This document shows positions 12,501-24,521 of a stretch of DNA of 64,000 bases, piece after piece. This DNA is from Pseudevernia furfuracea. Taxonomy: Eukaryota; Ascomycota; Lecanoromycetes; Lecanorales; Parmeliaceae. Location of the stretch: NCBI GenBank assembly GCA_022315425.1, contig JAIUPT010000053.1, forward strand, positions 1 through 64,000. The letters are read 5' to 3'. Below the pieces are notes generated by a model. The model was not told where the DNA came from. It saw nothing but the letters and a program-made list of their open reading frames with translations, and did not search any database. The position numbers were made by a program, and so were the translations under genes. How positions within the stretch are numbered: position 1 is the first letter of the stretch; each line of letters starts with the position of its first letter.

Positions 12501-13627
12501 CAGAGCTGTCTTGCTTGGCTGTCTGCGCTTGCCTTGTTGGCACGCCTATCTGCTCAACATCTGACAAAGACTGAATGGTTCTGGAACCAAGACAGAAGCA
12601 AGGCAATGGCTGGTCCAATGTCTGTAAGCTCACCCAGGGGGCAGATCTTTGATGAGCAAGCAGTGCAGCCTGGTTTGCTGTCAGCATGCTTCCTTCACTA
12701 TCAAACAGGAACGTGTGGATTGGCGATCGGGTCATAAATGGCCGCAACTCGCAAGTCTGTGTGACTGGAACCCTCTGACTCAATCACATGCAGCAAGGCG
12801 ATCTCCACATGTCCAGGTGAGGTCTCCACTTTGATTGGCTGCATTGTGCACAGAAATTTGGCATGCTCAGATCTCCAGATACACAGGCTTCGTTCATGCA
12901 GAGCGAGCTTATTTAGTCAACATTGAGCAGCAGTCCTGAGCTGATGTTGCTTGCATACGCTGCTTGCAAAGTCCAACAGGGAACGCTGCAATCGTTTAGC
13001 ATGAAGCACAGCAGGGGTTGGATATCACACAATATGCAGGTCGTGGCTTGCTTATGGTGGGCTCAAGACACACCTTGCTGTCTACTCTAAGCATGCGGCT
13101 GGGCCCGTCCAATGTCACACCTGAGAATATGGGCATCATCAGCTGCCGCACATCCATCCATGCCTGATGGCCATGTTTGCCCTGCTCACAGCAAGGTCTG
13201 ATGTTCACAGGACGGACACCAGCTGAGCCTGAGCAGAACAAACCTACCATGGCAGCCTTGGACAGCCAATTCCTCCGCTTCTTTGTGCCTCTTCTGAAGT
13301 TAGCCTCATCAAGTGAGCGCTCTCTTCTTGAGGTCTAGGCACCCCGTATTGCTTTATCAGCTGCTCATTTGCAAAAATGACGCGGACGGAATCTTTCATG
13401 CCGTGAGGGCTGCAGTTTGCACGTGTTATTTCCAGGTACATGTACCAAATTACACTCAGGTGTTATAATTCAACACACGGTTACCTATGAGAGTTATCAT
13501 ACACGGCTGACACCACCACAGCGGCTGGCTTTTGCAGCTCGTGAAGGGTTGCAAGCTCATGCAAAGTCCAAGTTCGATTTTCGTCTTGAACTGCCACAGG
13601 GGAAGGAGCAGGCACGGTCAACACCAT
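3544..13627 (-). CDS. PAS-domain class I 3',5'-cyclic nucleotide phosphodiesterase, copy A (frame-disrupted)
   Basis: Predicted to hydrolyse cAMP/cGMP under PAS control. Exons 5' to 3': 13627-13485 (ATG; 'TWTLHELATLHELQKP'), 13409-13248 (PAS-like 'VIFANEQLIKQYGVPRPQE'), 13181-13074, 12774-12634 (PAS 'SPIHTFLFDSEGSMLTANQA'), about 12240-12110, 11326-11223 (PAS end 'NISQQKELELQL'), 10314-10128 (coiled coil, then 'DADTPIDKTLQFLQ'), 9664-9512 ('YHILSESDTNLRQPIGLES'), 8266-8069 (start of the catalytic domain, ends 'ESGYDSANPYHNR'), 7028-6757 (metal site 'IHVASVVQ', 'MVHDHEHGGLNND', 'YNDQSPLENHHMA'), 5596-5545 ('VLGTDMKKHFD'), 4630-4529, 4289-4113 ('VLKCADIGH', metal Asp), 3689-3544 ('AELFEDAQPMLDG', stop). 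Several exons are intact. Those at 9664, 7028, 5596, 4289 and 3689 carry 1-2 nt slips. It is head-to-head with copy B. Confidence 0.88.
4295..4370. repeat. Minisatellite beside the metal-Asp exon of copy A
   Basis: Tandem ~30-bp units built on 'gccctcaggacactgcacag' start just upstream of the acceptor of exon 4289-4113. The same units, in inverse, lie beside the homologous copy B exon at 22195-22285. The repeat was therefore part of the ancestral gene before duplication. Confidence 0.7.
5430..5545. repeat. Minisatellite after the 'GTDMKKHFD' exon of copy A
   Basis: Degenerate units of 'agcatgcccagcagacagga' type abut the donor of exon 5596-5545. A longer version (42890-43092) abuts the homologous exon of copy C, showing that the intron was inherited by both copies. 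Confidence 0.7.
5703..5925 (+). repeat. ATT-tailed dispersed element (family 1) with long AT-rich run
   Basis: The core 'tagctcatcatgagctgtaa' is followed by 'agcgtt' and about 180 bp of ATT/GTT trinucleotides. The core recurs at 7679-7733, 8390-8412, 21091-21155, 47247-47322, 48906-48978, 55275-55329 and 57341-57382. In each copy the AT-rich tail, where present, sits on the same side of the core. Confidence 0.7.
6060..6370 (+). repeat. Two copies of dispersed element family 2
   Basis: 'agaaaagacacgccttttgg', then 'cgtcaatttcatgagaagcc' and a 'tatcgagctgcccag' end mark a copy at about 6303-6367. A weaker copy lies at about 6063-6128. Related copies are near 23535-23560, 23730-23795, 27515-27580, 56965-57062, 59778-59850 and 60857-60935, in both orientations. 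Confidence 0.55.
6427..6768 (-). repeat. 17-unit, 20-bp array built from a 5' splice site
   Basis: Read on the minus strand, the unit is CAGTACATCCCAGTGAGTAT. The first unit is the real end of the HD exon (CAGTACATGCCA, 6768-6757, coding Q-Y-M-P) plus its donor GTGAGTGT. Sixteen degenerate units follow; most keep GTGAGT, GTAAGT or GTCAGT at the same register. The intron of copy A therefore begins with a run of potential 5' splice sites. Confidence 0.9.
7029..7430 (-). repeat. Tandem copies of the acceptor and start of the phosphodiesterase metal-site exon
   Basis: Upstream of the acceptor at 7029 lie further copies of the block TGCAG + 'ATCCATGTGGCCTCAGTGGT' + 'CAT(G)CTGCTGTGCCA', at about 7085-7150, 7197-7262 and, more degenerate, about 7300-7365 and 7395-7430. 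Each carries a TGCAG- or TGC(C)G-type acceptor. Copy C has a similar set at 44304-44530. Any copy could in principle be spliced in place of the true exon start. Confidence 0.75.
7600..7735 (-). repeat. ATT-tailed dispersed element (family 1)
   Basis: Minus-strand core 'gacaagacttgtcctgcaca', then 'acctagctcatcatcagctg' and 'gaaagcg', with an AT-rich trinucleotide tail towards 7600. Located in an intron of copy A. Confidence 0.7.
8288..8412 (-). repeat. Truncated ATT-tailed element (family 1)
   Basis: Only the end 'catcatgagctggaaagcg' of the core remains, followed on the minus strand by about 100 bp of ATT-type trinucleotides. It lies in an intron of copy A. Confidence 0.6.
10735..11215. repeat. 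93-bp minisatellite, about 5 units
   Basis: Near-identical 93-bp units ('agattgcttgttgcactcac'...) fill the intron that starts at the donor of exon 11326-11223. Because 93 is a multiple of three, two plus-strand frames stay open and give repetitive 31-residue 'proteins'. These are not judged to be genes. Confidence 0.85.
11680..11790. repeat. 25-bp degenerate minisatellite
   Basis: Four to five units of 'gatctgtgatgacataagca' type within an intron of copy A. Confidence 0.6.
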
Positions 13628-15120
13628 CGGTAAGGGGAGGTGAGGTGTGGTGTGTGGTCAGGGCTCAGGGTCGTCGTGCATAATGGACGTCACAAGCTGT
13701 CAGTCAGAAGAAACTCGAGACCGGTGGCAGCACAGACACCGCGCCAGAGGCCCCTATGGACACCAGCTTCCTTGCGTGACAGCTTTTTTGCATATCGGCT
13801 GGTGTTGCAAGTGTGCTGCGATGGTTCATGACGGATTCACATGTTCCTCAGCAGAACATCGATCCCTGTTTCATTACATACAGATTTACAATCTGGGAAT
13901 GGTGCGAAGGTGGCGCAAGGTCTCTTCAACCCAAGTACAATCGCTCGAGAGAATATGGTTAAATTCTTGAGCTAGGGGTTTGACTATGACACGAAGGAAG
14001 GCTTGTCACAAACTGGACAAAGGATGTACACCACTTCTCTCTCGTGTCTTCTTCCATACGTAATCAGACTTGTTGGCTGGGTAAAGCATTGCAGTCTCTC
14101 GTGTGCCGCGTGTGTTTGATTTGATGCCCACAGGGGGTGCTTGACTTGCAACTGCAATTGTCTGTTCACGAGCAGCACTGACACCATGAGGTGCAGCCTG
14201 ATCATGGGGTTTCCCACTACGTGAAGAGTGTCGCGAATTCATGAAGATCTACACATGATTACCATGATTGGCACAAGCTTATTGGCTGGCAGTAGCATTC
14301 ATTCATTCATTAGATTTTAAGGTCTTGGGGCCAACCATGACCATTGGACCAGTAGTCTGAAAATGTCAAACAAAATATCCAATTGTTCTAAGCACTTAAG
14401 AAAACATAGTGTTCACACCTGACACACTCTAAGCTAAAACTAAAGGCTATGTCCAGTTTGTGTTGCAACCAGTGTGTTCCTATGTTCAAAACATTCCCTC
14501 AAAAACCTAGCTATGACTTTAGGATCATGCAGAGTAAGAAAGGAAGACAGTGTGGGGGCTGGGCCCCAAAATATGTTGGTAAACTTGTTCCTGATGGCAC
14601 AATATGCTGGACAATCAAACACAAAATGATGTTCATCCTCTGCTGAACCAGAAGCGCAGAAAATACAATGACGTTGTTGTCTCGGCACCTGCTGTGCCAA
14701 TGGCAAAAGCCTACCAGTGTCTACATGAAGACCATGACATCCACATCTAAATCTGCTGATGAGTTTTCGGCTCTTGAAGCCCTTGACTGCTGAAAGATAA
14801 GGTGCTAGGACATATTCTGGTTGCAAGGGTTGGTACCTAGCAACACTGCTGAGACTATTCTGATGCCATGTTTGTGCATATTGGATTTTGGCGCTGCCAA
14901 TAACAGTACCCATATCTAACTCATCCTCAATGCCTAAACCAGCTTGTAAGATCTTTCTTCTTCTTCTTCTTCTTGTACTTTCCTTCCTGGACAGGACATG
15001 CCTTCATTCACTCTGAAACAGCCTTGTGAAGCAATCATGGTACGGTGGACAGAATGTGTTATGACAAACTCAACTTCATTCATGCTCAGCGTCTCTTGAA
15101 TGGCCCGAGTGCGAGAAACG
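13628..15120. promoter_or_regulatory. Shared spacer between divergent phosphodiesterase copies A and B
   Basis: About 1.5 kb separates the two ATG codons (13627 minus, 15121 plus). It must contain both promoters, but no motif could be assigned with confidence. The middle is occupied by a LINE 3' fragment and a (TTC)n run at 14952-14975, so the original spacer was shorter. Confidence 0.4.
14250..14935 (-). mobile_element. LINE 3' fragment with zinc-binding RT-associated domain
   Basis: A minus-strand frame (14913-14440) encodes the region that follows reverse transcriptase in plant/algal-type LINEs. It has 'RFRCGCHGLHVDTGRLLPLA' and then 'CIFCASGSAEDEHHFVFDC', a C-x2-C...H-x4-C zinc-binding pattern. 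It is 5'-truncated. A (TGAA)n-type run at about 14290-14315 may be its 3' tail. It is related to the element at 32.3-33.5 kb ('FRLGCHGLPVAAGRL', 'CLACNGGAVGDEMHLIFEC'). Confidence 0.8.
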
Positions 15121-18100
15121 ATGACTGCTCAATCCGCACACGCACCCAGCAAAGATCAAGATGAGCTGAGAGCAGCGAGCGCCTCTGGCGAAAGAGTCTG
15201 GACATTGAAAGAGCTTGAAAATCTTGCACGAGATATGCAAACCTTCGGTGGTGATAGCATCGTCTGTATATGACAGTCCACACAGGTATGTGTGCTTCAG
15301 CGTTGGCTAAATAGCTAATTCCAAGCCTTCTGACTGAAGCTGCATCGCAGTCCGGGAGGCTTGCGAAGCCGGCACAAAGTTGTGTTCGAGAATCAAGACT
15401 GTATGAAGAGGTTCGGACTGCCAAGGTCGCAGAAAGATCACGACCTACACATGAGCACTTTTCCTGAGGATTTTCAGAAAACTAGAAGAGCGTGGCTGTC
15501 AGGGGTTGCCACGGTGACATTTGCCATTCATTTTTTCGCAAGGCACAGGCCTACATTCCGAACGTATAAGCCTACAACCAGCGCACAGGCTCCCTAGTGC
15601 TAAAACAACAAAGTTTGGTGGTGCTTGCAGAGCAAAAAGACAACAACAGTCAGGATTGATCTGAGGATACTCATGTCCCCACTGTTCTATGGCATTTCGG
15701 AATTTTCTCCTGTATGCATGGCAAAACTTGAGAGTAAGGTGAGCTTGAGCAATAAGACAATTCTGTGCCCCATGAGCACAGCGCTTGCAAAGGCAGCTGC
15801 ACAACCTGCCTAGGTCTGCCTTGGCCAATTGAATGTCTGCGTGTCTGACTTGTCATCACTGATTACCCATGAAATCATCTGGTCTAACAACACCAAATCA
15901 AACATTGGCTGCTTCAGCCAATCCTAGTGGAGACATCTCCTGGCCATTCGGAAGCTGCCATCTTGCACATGGCCGACATGGAGGAATGCGGGCACAGAGA
16001 TCAGCGCCTTGCAGTAATGCTGGACAGGAGTCCAATTCACTCAGTGTTGTTCAGCAGGAGCGGCAAGATTCTCTGTACCAATAAGGCTGCTGGAAACAAA
16101 ATAGAGAGCTTTCACGCAGGTCAATATCTGCATAGCCTTGCTTTTAGGCTACACTGCATGTCTTCATCCACGGCATCATGCAGAAAGACAGGTTGATAAA
16201 GCTGGTTGCATGCCTCAGCTGCGGCAACAATGAACACTTGATAATATGCTAAGTCGAGCAGTGCTTATGTCTCATACAATTATATGAGTTGCCTGTCAAA
16301 AATGCTTTGCTTCCCTGCAGCTGCTGGGAACCCCTTCAACCCTCAAGCAAATAGCTTCAAGCAGTTGTTTCTGTATGGCATGTATCCAGGTGAGGTTCAA
16401 TCCTGCACATACGCCTGGAAATAACCTGCGCTGAGACATAGCTGAGATAACTCTGCATTCTGTGCTGGCAGCTGCATCATGTTCTCAATCAATTCATTTG
16501 CCACTATTGTTGTTCCTCTCACTTTGTTGTGCCAGCAATGGCATTCAAGAATCAGCATGGCATCCAGAAACGCCCATGCTACATACTTGCTGCCATAACC
16601 GCTGCACAGCACAGGTCAATGTAGTGTCCTGTGTCGCATGTATGCACATACTCACCAAAATCTGCTGCTCATATCACTATGACGTTGACTCTGGATTGAC
16701 AGGGGGGGCAGGAGGAGGCTATGATGCATTATGAAGATGCGATGACAGCTGTGTTCAGTCTTGAACTGAAGAGTCACCGTCACGTGCAACCCTACAGGAG
16801 CAAGAAGGATGATAGACTTAAGTGGGCCACCTTTGAAATGTGGCCCATGAGTGTAAGCCCACATCCTACATTCCTTGCTGTCTCTGCATGGATGTCATCT
16901 GTGGCACATATGTGGACTCAATAGTTAGGCATTCTTCTTCTCAAAGGGATGTGCGCGCTTTCACTTTGGCGCTGTCTTTTCAATATCCTTTGTGGATACA
17001 CACCACCCTTCCCAGACATTCAGTGATCAGCACCATCTTTTGTTGGCTCTATATGCGCACACAACACAACTGTGTGCGCTGCCTTCACTGCCTATTAGTC
17101 TGAATATGTTGTTTGCATCTCAAACTATTCTTTCCTTCCATCCACTTTGCTGTCTGGACATGTTTCTCATGGAGTCCTCTGTTGGGTCAATGGCTGATTG
17201 CCGTCGACAGTGCAGGCTACAGTCTGCTGTGCGTTTCAATTGACAGCGTGCTCATGAAACATTGCCCCCACCCACCACCACATTGCCATGTGCCCCTGCA
17301 ACAACTGGACCTTGCTGACTTTGCACAGCAGCTGATCCACGGCACAGTATTGCTCTCTGGATCATTGTGCAACAGACAGCATAGCTAGACCTTCAAACGC
17401 AGGGGTTGCAGCCAAGGCTGCCTCAACCTTGTTGCAAGCGTCCTGTCATACAGCTCTTAGAGCAAGTGGATTCAGCACATGCAGCAAATGGGCCAAGACA
17501 GGTATGGTGCGGTGCAGGACCCAATTGGTGGCTCACCAGCAGTGCTGGTCACGAAGTGGAACATCACCAATGAGAAGCAAGCTAGAGATCAGCTGGATGC
17601 AAGTCAGGAGGCGTTGCAGAGGTGAGCACCACTCAGCAGGCCAAGCATTTTCATCCATGCAAGTGTTTACTGCATGTCACAGTCCAGACTCTTGTGAGTG
17701 CCACATTTGTCAATAGCTGAGTTATTTGCTGGGCAGGATGGATAATGATGCATGCCCAGGTCATGGATTGCATTCTGACCAGCTGTCAGCCCAACAGCAT
17801 GCCCAACTTCAAACCCATAATCAGAAGAGCAGAGCCGACATTCTGCATGACACTGAAATTGATGTCCTCATACGCCTTCATGTCATTCAAGGTCTTTGTG
17901 CAAGACCTGCTGTCTGCGGCCACACAGGCACAACCAGGAGCTCGAGGAGGACTCAGCAGCCATGGAGTCAAGAGAGGCTGCAGCTGCAGCAGCAGCAGGC
18001 TAGAGAGCCTTGCCAAGCGCCTTGAGCAGTCCTTGTCCTGACAAGTTTGTGGCACAGAACCGCCTTTAGATGCAGACACACCCATTGGACAAGACACTAG

Positions 18101-21100
18101 CTTTCCTGCAGATGTCATCAAGGTGAGCCTTCTTGCCAGAACCCAAGATGACTGCAGTTCCACAGATTGGTGCTGATGTTGTGGGGCAATGTAGGACAGC
18201 AGACATATGTGCAAGCTTGAGTTGAAGTGACTCTACTCACCAGTGTTGTTGATTCATTTCAGAGTGAGTTTTGCAAGGACCCCTCGACACTGCATTGCTA
18301 AGTGTGATTTGGCTCATTATCGGCAGACCAGAACTATGACTTGATTGGGCCCTTATGTACAAGGCAGCTTTCGCAGTAGAGTCAAGTGCGATGATGTACA
18401 GAATGAAACAGGCCCTTGTTATCCAGGGGTCAACACCTTCAACACAGAGGGCTGTGGACTTGTATCATGTGCTGAGTGAGTCCGACACCAACTTGAGGCA
18501 GCCAATTGAGCTGGAAAACCAGCTGCTGAAGAACATGACCATGGATTCAGAAGTGGGCCAGTCTATGCTGCAGCTGCTGCAGGTGAGAAAAATTTCTCAT
18601 GTGGCCAAACATTGTCTGGAGTTATTTTAGAAAACCTGCCCTTGGACACCTAGCTGAGCTTGTCCAGTGTATATTGTGTCAATGCCATGGCTGCAGCGAG
18701 CTGCCTCAATGTGCTCCAGCACTCAGGCTGTCCACAGCTGTAGTAGCGCCGAGTCATACAATCTCCACAACAAGTACATTACATACTGCTGTCTGAGTCA
18801 GTGTATAGTGTTGAAGTGAACAAGCCTGACCTCCAAATCCCTGCTGGTATACAACTGTACATTGGACTGCCAGACTCTTGAGCTTCCTGCAGTCTGTGCA
18901 GTCCAGGCGTAATGTCCAGGGCGCTGAGCTGAATACCATTGGAACTGCCACAAACTGGCTTCATACATTGTGACCCTGCTGCAGTGAACCTGATGCTCTG
19001 AACAAGCCTGTCTGGAGGGAATTGACTTGCGTCCGCACGCACCTATGCCTGCTGGCTAAGTACACGTTTCAATTATTATTATTGACCTGCTGCAGGGCCA
19101 TCGGGTGTCCGACCCAGAGGACAGTGTTGTAAGCAAGGCACCTCTGCCTGTGAAGCACAGCACCCAGTCAGCCTTACAGCCTCAGGCACACCTGTGCTCA
19201 TCCCTGCTGCTGTCACTCCAGTTGTAGAGCGCCTCTTGCAGGCAAGGAGCACAATCTTCAGCTGCACAGGACAACATATGTTTTTGACTTCAATTTCATG
19301 ACGTCTTACCTCATGCTGTAATAAGGCTGTTATCGCCTTTACCTTACCCATTGTCGCTGTGCCTGCCATCATCTCCCATCAATGCTGTTTGCAACTAGAC
19401 GTCCTAGTACATGTCCCAGGCATGTAACATATGTCTTTCTTCGCTGTTCAAGATTGGGCAGAACTTCAACGTGGATGACATCAAATGCATGTGCAGCATA
19501 TCCTGCGTACAGGTTGAGTGTAGCTCATGGCGCATGCCAGCATTATTGTAAAGTGACGCCCATGACGACTGCAAATCTCTGTATGGCACATGTTGCTGAC
19601 GACCAGCGCAAAATCTGTGCTGTTTGCACATGCAGGATGCCGGAACAACTGGCACAGTTTGACATATTTGGGTTTACAGCAGCTACGCCAGGGAACACCC
19701 TGTCGCTGCTGACCTTCCATTCCTGAAGCAGTCGGTGGCTTTGACGCTGGGAGATTGATGTGGCCAAATTTATTCGCTACATGCAGCGCATAGAAGCTGG
19801 CTACAATCCAGCAAACCCATACCACAACAGGTACCATTTTGCATGCGTAAGCTGTAGCTGCACAAGCTTTCAAAACGTGTGTCTGACAGTAAGTGCGCGC
19901 GCTGCAGAGCCGTCTGATGGCAGCTTTATCAGCTGCTGCAGTGTGCACATGATCTAGCCACTTCACAAGTCTGCACTAGTTGTATTAAATATGAAACATC
20001 TGCTGAATTACACAATGGGACACTACCACCTGTGCACCCACTGTGTCAAGCTCACTTTCGCATACTCGCTCTTGGAGCTTGCCGTGCAGCTGTTGTGCCA
20101 TTCTCTTTTCTTCTTCCCTGATCCAGCAAACCAGTCAAAGCTGTCATTCACAGGCCATTAAAGCCAGCAATATAGCCATGTGTGATAGCTCGGGCAGCTG
20201 GCGTCCCCACAAAAGCAAGCTTTTGACAGCAACACTGCTGGTGATCAGTTTAGCTTAGGCATATGCAAGTGCTGCTGTGTCCAGTGAAACTCTGAACATA
20301 TAACAGTAATATATAGCACTAGCAAACAGTAATAACAATGACAATACATGAACAATAATAATATAACAATAACAACGATGTTACATCCAAAACGATATTA
20401 AACATATGCTTTATGTGCATAGTGAGTTGTGTGTGACAATAGACTGAGCTGTGCCCATGTCAAGATGAGACTGCCTGCCCTGTGCCCAGCATCCAAAAGC
20501 CATCATCACAAATGATCTTGCCATGCAGCTGTGCCACAGTGGTGTGCTTCTTGACGCTGTCATTTCAGACAATTCAGCGCTGATTGTCCAAGCTTGCTAA
20601 GATCTCTGCAGCACCACGTGGCCCTCAGTGATACAAACACCCACATGCTGAATGTGCCATGATGGGATCTCAACAGCATTTGTTTTTCCATATGCTTCTG
20701 ACACTGCTAACATGTCTGCAGCATCCATGTGGCCTCAGTGGTACAGAGGACTCATAGTGCTTCTGTGCATTGGCGGGGTTTTGAAGAGCGGCGCCATGAC
20801 TCAGCAGCAGTACTGGGGCTCATTTGGTCAGCTCTGGTGCATGACTTTGAGCATGGTGGGCTGAACAACGACTTTCTTTATCAAGACGCACCACCCGCTA
20901 GCTATCACACCTACAATGACCAGTCACCCTTGGAGAATCACCACGTATCTGCTGCAAGCAGGTTGCTCAGTGATCCTGAGCTGGCCTATCTGCCGGTGAG
21001 GATCTGCTGTCTGCTTCCCTTCCCTTCCCTTCCCTACAACATGTCATCACCTCTCACTTGCCTGTTTTAGTGATAGTAATCGTAATAGCATCGCTTTCCA

Positions 21101-23043
21101 GCTCATGATGAGCTAGATACATGCAGGACAAGTCTTGTCTTTCCAAAGCAGTCTGTCTTGCGTATCTCCATAAGGTCAACCAATTTGACACATGCAGTTC
21201 ATCTGTTGCTGCATCAGATTGCCAGGTGATGTGCAGGTGGATGCTATGAAGGCAGAGCACCGACGCAGCTAACAGGTTTCTGTCTGTAAATCAGGTGCTG
21301 GGCACAGACATGAAGAAGCACTTTGATATTGTGTCCAGGTTTCAAGTAAGTCGCCAACTATGACTGCCCGCACTGCAACTTGTACATCATGTCATTGTGT
21401 TGAAGCGTGGTGTCATTGCATCCTTCAGCACTCTTTGTCAACCATGCTGTCGTTTGCCTGCTGAACAAATGTGCTACCCAGCTGCATGTGCACACAGCGC
21501 AAGTCGTGTAACGCGCTGAACATCACGGATTGTGCATGATCAGAAGAGGTCGCAGTGCTCCTTGTCCACTTTCCAACTGTGAAGCAAATAGCTGCAACTT
21601 CACAGCCGTCGTAAGATTGCTGCGCAGATTGTTTTCAGACAGCAGTGACCGGACAATAACAATGGAGCACTATACTGGACCATGCTAGTACTAAGCTTTT
21701 CGTGCTCTTCAACCTTGCATCTTGCAATCAACCTGCTGTTTGGCCAATGTAATGTCCACGCAAAGACTCTGACATATTCAGGCTGTCTTCAAGCCTCTTC
21801 CTGCCAAAGTAGAGTCAGGCCCATCCAACAATCAGACCACTGCAGCACCTGCATTGGACTGGGAGAGTGTGAAGCCAGAAGATAAGACACTAGTCCACCA
21901 GGCATGTTCCTGGCGCACGGTGTTAGCCCGTGCTGTGCACATGTCAGGGCAATTATGCATGTACTGCAGCTGCCTACCAGGCGCCTATGCATGTCCTGAC
22001 ATATGGCAACCTACCTGGATTTCTGGGGATCAGTAGCAGTCCTGATGCATAACTCAGATGTAGCCGTACAGCGGTTCACAACTTTCATCATGTCATGTCT
22101 GTGTGGCCTCGGAATGCAATCTTTGGGTCAAATATACTCTAAATATGCCTGAAAGAACCTTCCAGGAGGCAGTGCCATTGACTTTCCACTCTTGCATGCT
22201 GTGCAGTGTCCTGAGGGCATGCCGTGCAGCGTCCTGAGGGCATGTTGCATGCTGTGCAGTGTCCTAAGGGCGTGTTGCATGCGTGCAGATGGTGCTGAAG
22301 TGTGCTGACATTGGGCACCTGGCGGCTGCGGCGCGCAACTCACAAGAGGTGGGCGTACCAGCTGGAGGAGGAGTTTTTCCGTCAGGGGGACAAGGAGCGC
22401 GCATGTGGCCTCCTGTCTCCCCCCTCATGGACCGCTCCACCAGGGGGGTATGACCCGATCCCAGGTAAACAGCTCCACCCAACAGCACACAGTTTAGGTG
22501 GCCAGGTCACAGCTCTGAACTCTCTCTATGGAGACACCACACACATATTGCCTCCACGCTGATAGTTGACACAGCCAGATTTCAACCCATCCGTGATGGT
22601 GCTTGCACATTTTCAAGCTTTGCTGCATGCAGCAATGGCATCTGAACCAGCTTTTGCAATTACAGCTGCAGTGTACTGCCCCACAGCTGTGAACAGTTCA
22701 AATGCAGCAGTTGCACAACCTGAGACTATTGTCTACTTGCAATATATACTTGTATATATGTACATATTGCGTACATATATTGTGTGTATATGTTGTACTC
22801 ATTCGCAACCACGTCAGGGAAAAACTGCCAAGTTGTGTGGGCCAAGCAGCCCTGAGGCTCCTTGGCGCACAAACCCTGGCTAAGAATGGCTGTCTTGTGC
22901 AGCTGGGGCTTCTCAGCATTGTGGGCATTCCTCTGTTCAAGCAATGGCAGAGCTGTTTGAAGATGCTCAGCCAATGCGGATGCGTGCTGTCTAACTACCA
23001 CCACTGGGAAGCTGCCACCCCAGATGCAGACCTGCCTGCTTGA
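15121..23043 (+). CDS. PAS-domain class I cyclic nucleotide phosphodiesterase, copy B (frame-disrupted)
   Basis: Same architecture as copy A. Exons: 15121-15285 (ATG; 'VWTLKELENLARDMQ'), about 15337-15485 ('HKVVFENQDCMKRFGLPRSQ'), 15631-15738 (108 nt, same length as in A), about 15960-16085 (PAS 'MLDRSPIHSVLFSRSGK'), about 16715-16850 ('SKKDDRLKWATFEMWPM'), 17518-17621 (104 nt as in A; 'VTKWNITNEKQARDQL'), 17928-18122 (coiled coil/DTPI linker), 18427-18582 (156 nt as in C), 19636-19830 ('FDIFGFTAATPGN', 'RIEAGYNPANPYHN'), 20722-20995 ('VASVVQ', 'ALVHDFEHGGLNNDFL', 'YNDQSPLENHH'), 21295-21345 (intact), 21782-21901 (intact, GC donor), 22289-22464 ('KCADIGHLAA'), 22903-23043 ('NYHHWEAATPDADLPA', stop). 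Slips occur in exons 1, 17928, 19636, 20722, 22289 and 22903, some compensating. Confidence 0.88.
21068..21155 (-). repeat. ATT-tailed dispersed element (family 1)
   Basis: Minus-strand core 'gacaagacttgtcctgcatg', then 'atctagctcatcatgagctg' and 'gaaagcgatg', with a short AT-rich end. It lies in an intron of copy B right after the HD exon. Confidence 0.7.
22195..22288. repeat. Minisatellite beside the metal-Asp exon of copy B
   Basis: About three ~30-bp units of 'gtgcagtgtcctgagggcat' lead up to the acceptor at 22288. Homologous units flank the same exon of copy A. Confidence 0.7.
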
Positions 23044-24377
23044 GAGAGCCCTCCTCATTAGCGATGCAGAGGCTGCAAAACAGTGCCTCCTTCTCAGTCA
23101 CCTGAATGAAAGGCCTGCAGCTGTCACATCAGCAACAACTGCAACAGTTGCAGAGTAAGCGGTAACACTGTGTTTACATGTTTGGTGTGTACAATTGCTA
23201 CTCCAGGGTTGTAAGACCGGCACCATGTGTCAGAGTGTACAGCTGGTTAGTGTGAATCCGCATGTGGCGGTAGTCTCCCGTGCAATCCCCTTTGTATGCT
23301 GTTTCTGAAACTTTTACTCTGCAAGGTGTCAGTTGCCTCGTTGATCCCACACTGTATTGCCTTGTGAGGCCATAGAGCCAGTATGATAATTTTGGCAGCA
23401 ACAGAGGCATGCTGAGATTTGATGAGACAAATCAGCTTTTGCTGTCTGTTTCATGTTGGCCTCTTGCTTATACCCACATCGAGGGCAGGACATGGCCTTG
23501 TAACATGCGTGCATGTGGGCAATGGCAGTATGACCATCATGGCAGCCCAATATAACACTTGGCTTCTCATTTTTGGCAGCAACAGAGGCATGCTGAGATT
23601 TGATGAAGACACATCAGCTTTTGCTGTCTGTTTCATATTGGCCCCCTTGCCTTATACCCAGCATCGAGGGCAGGAGATGGCCTTGTAACATGCGTGCATG
23701 TGGCAATGGCAGTATGACCATCATGGCAGCCCAATATAACACTTGGCTTCTCATTAGATTGATGCCGAGAGGCGTAGCCTTTTCTTTTCTTTCTAGTGTG
23801 ACCATCTCAGGTAGATAAATGGTTACTGTTGACACACATACAATGAAGAAAATTGCTGCTGACAGGATATTCCAAACTCTGTTGTCTTTTGCAATTTGTC
23901 TACCTGAAGGAGGTACTCTGGAGGTCACTGAGCCAGCAAGTCATCTCTGCATCATCAGGTTGATCATCTAAACTTGCAAATCAACTTCAACTTGAGTATA
24001 CATGCAAGGCTAACCTTGCCTAGCCATGCTTTAGAGCATACAGCAGACAAAGCTGTCTTGCATGTACTGTATACCCATGCATACTTTCGCCAAAGTATGA
24101 AGCGCCACTGAGGGTGACGTGCACAAGATGCCTCAAGGTCGTCCTGAACGTTACGGAACGTATATTAGAAAAATATAGAAAAACCAAGCGACCAGAGCCG
24201 TGAACTGTAAAAATGTAATGTAAATGCGTTTTGGTTGTGGATCGAACACAAAGAAGAAGAGGCAAGCGACCAGCACAGCACACACAGCAGAACTGTTGTT
24301 GGACTCTCCATCCCACACAGGCGCTGCGGCTACGGTGGTCACATACACGAACTGAAGCTGAATCGCTTTCGCGAGAT
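23044..24377. repeat. Intergenic stretch with a 181-bp tandem duplication
   Basis: Units 23390-23570 and 23571-23753 are nearly identical direct repeats ('ggcagcaacagaggcatgct' ... 'cccaatataacacttggctt').  Their right ends match dispersed element family 2. No gene was recognised in the rest of the stretch. Confidence 0.75.
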
Positions 24378-24521
24378 ATGCGACGCAGCACCGACGGTTT
24401 GCTTCCTGCATTGTCCGCTGCTGTCGCCTTGTATGCTTCAGCTTGCTGCTTGGCAGTCGCTGCCCAATGTGAGTGCCTTGCCAACACAGTCGCACCTGCC
24501 TGGGACGGTCGATCTGGACAG
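24378..24521 (+). CDS. Possible first exon with hydrophobic N-terminus (uncertain)
   Basis: ATG at 24378 opens a 48-codon frame beginning 'MRRSTDGLLPALSAAVALYA'. Residues 9-29 are hydrophobic, like a signal peptide, and the frame ends at a good donor (CAG|GTATGC). No downstream exon could be joined with confidence and no family was recognised. It may be chance. Confidence 0.22.
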
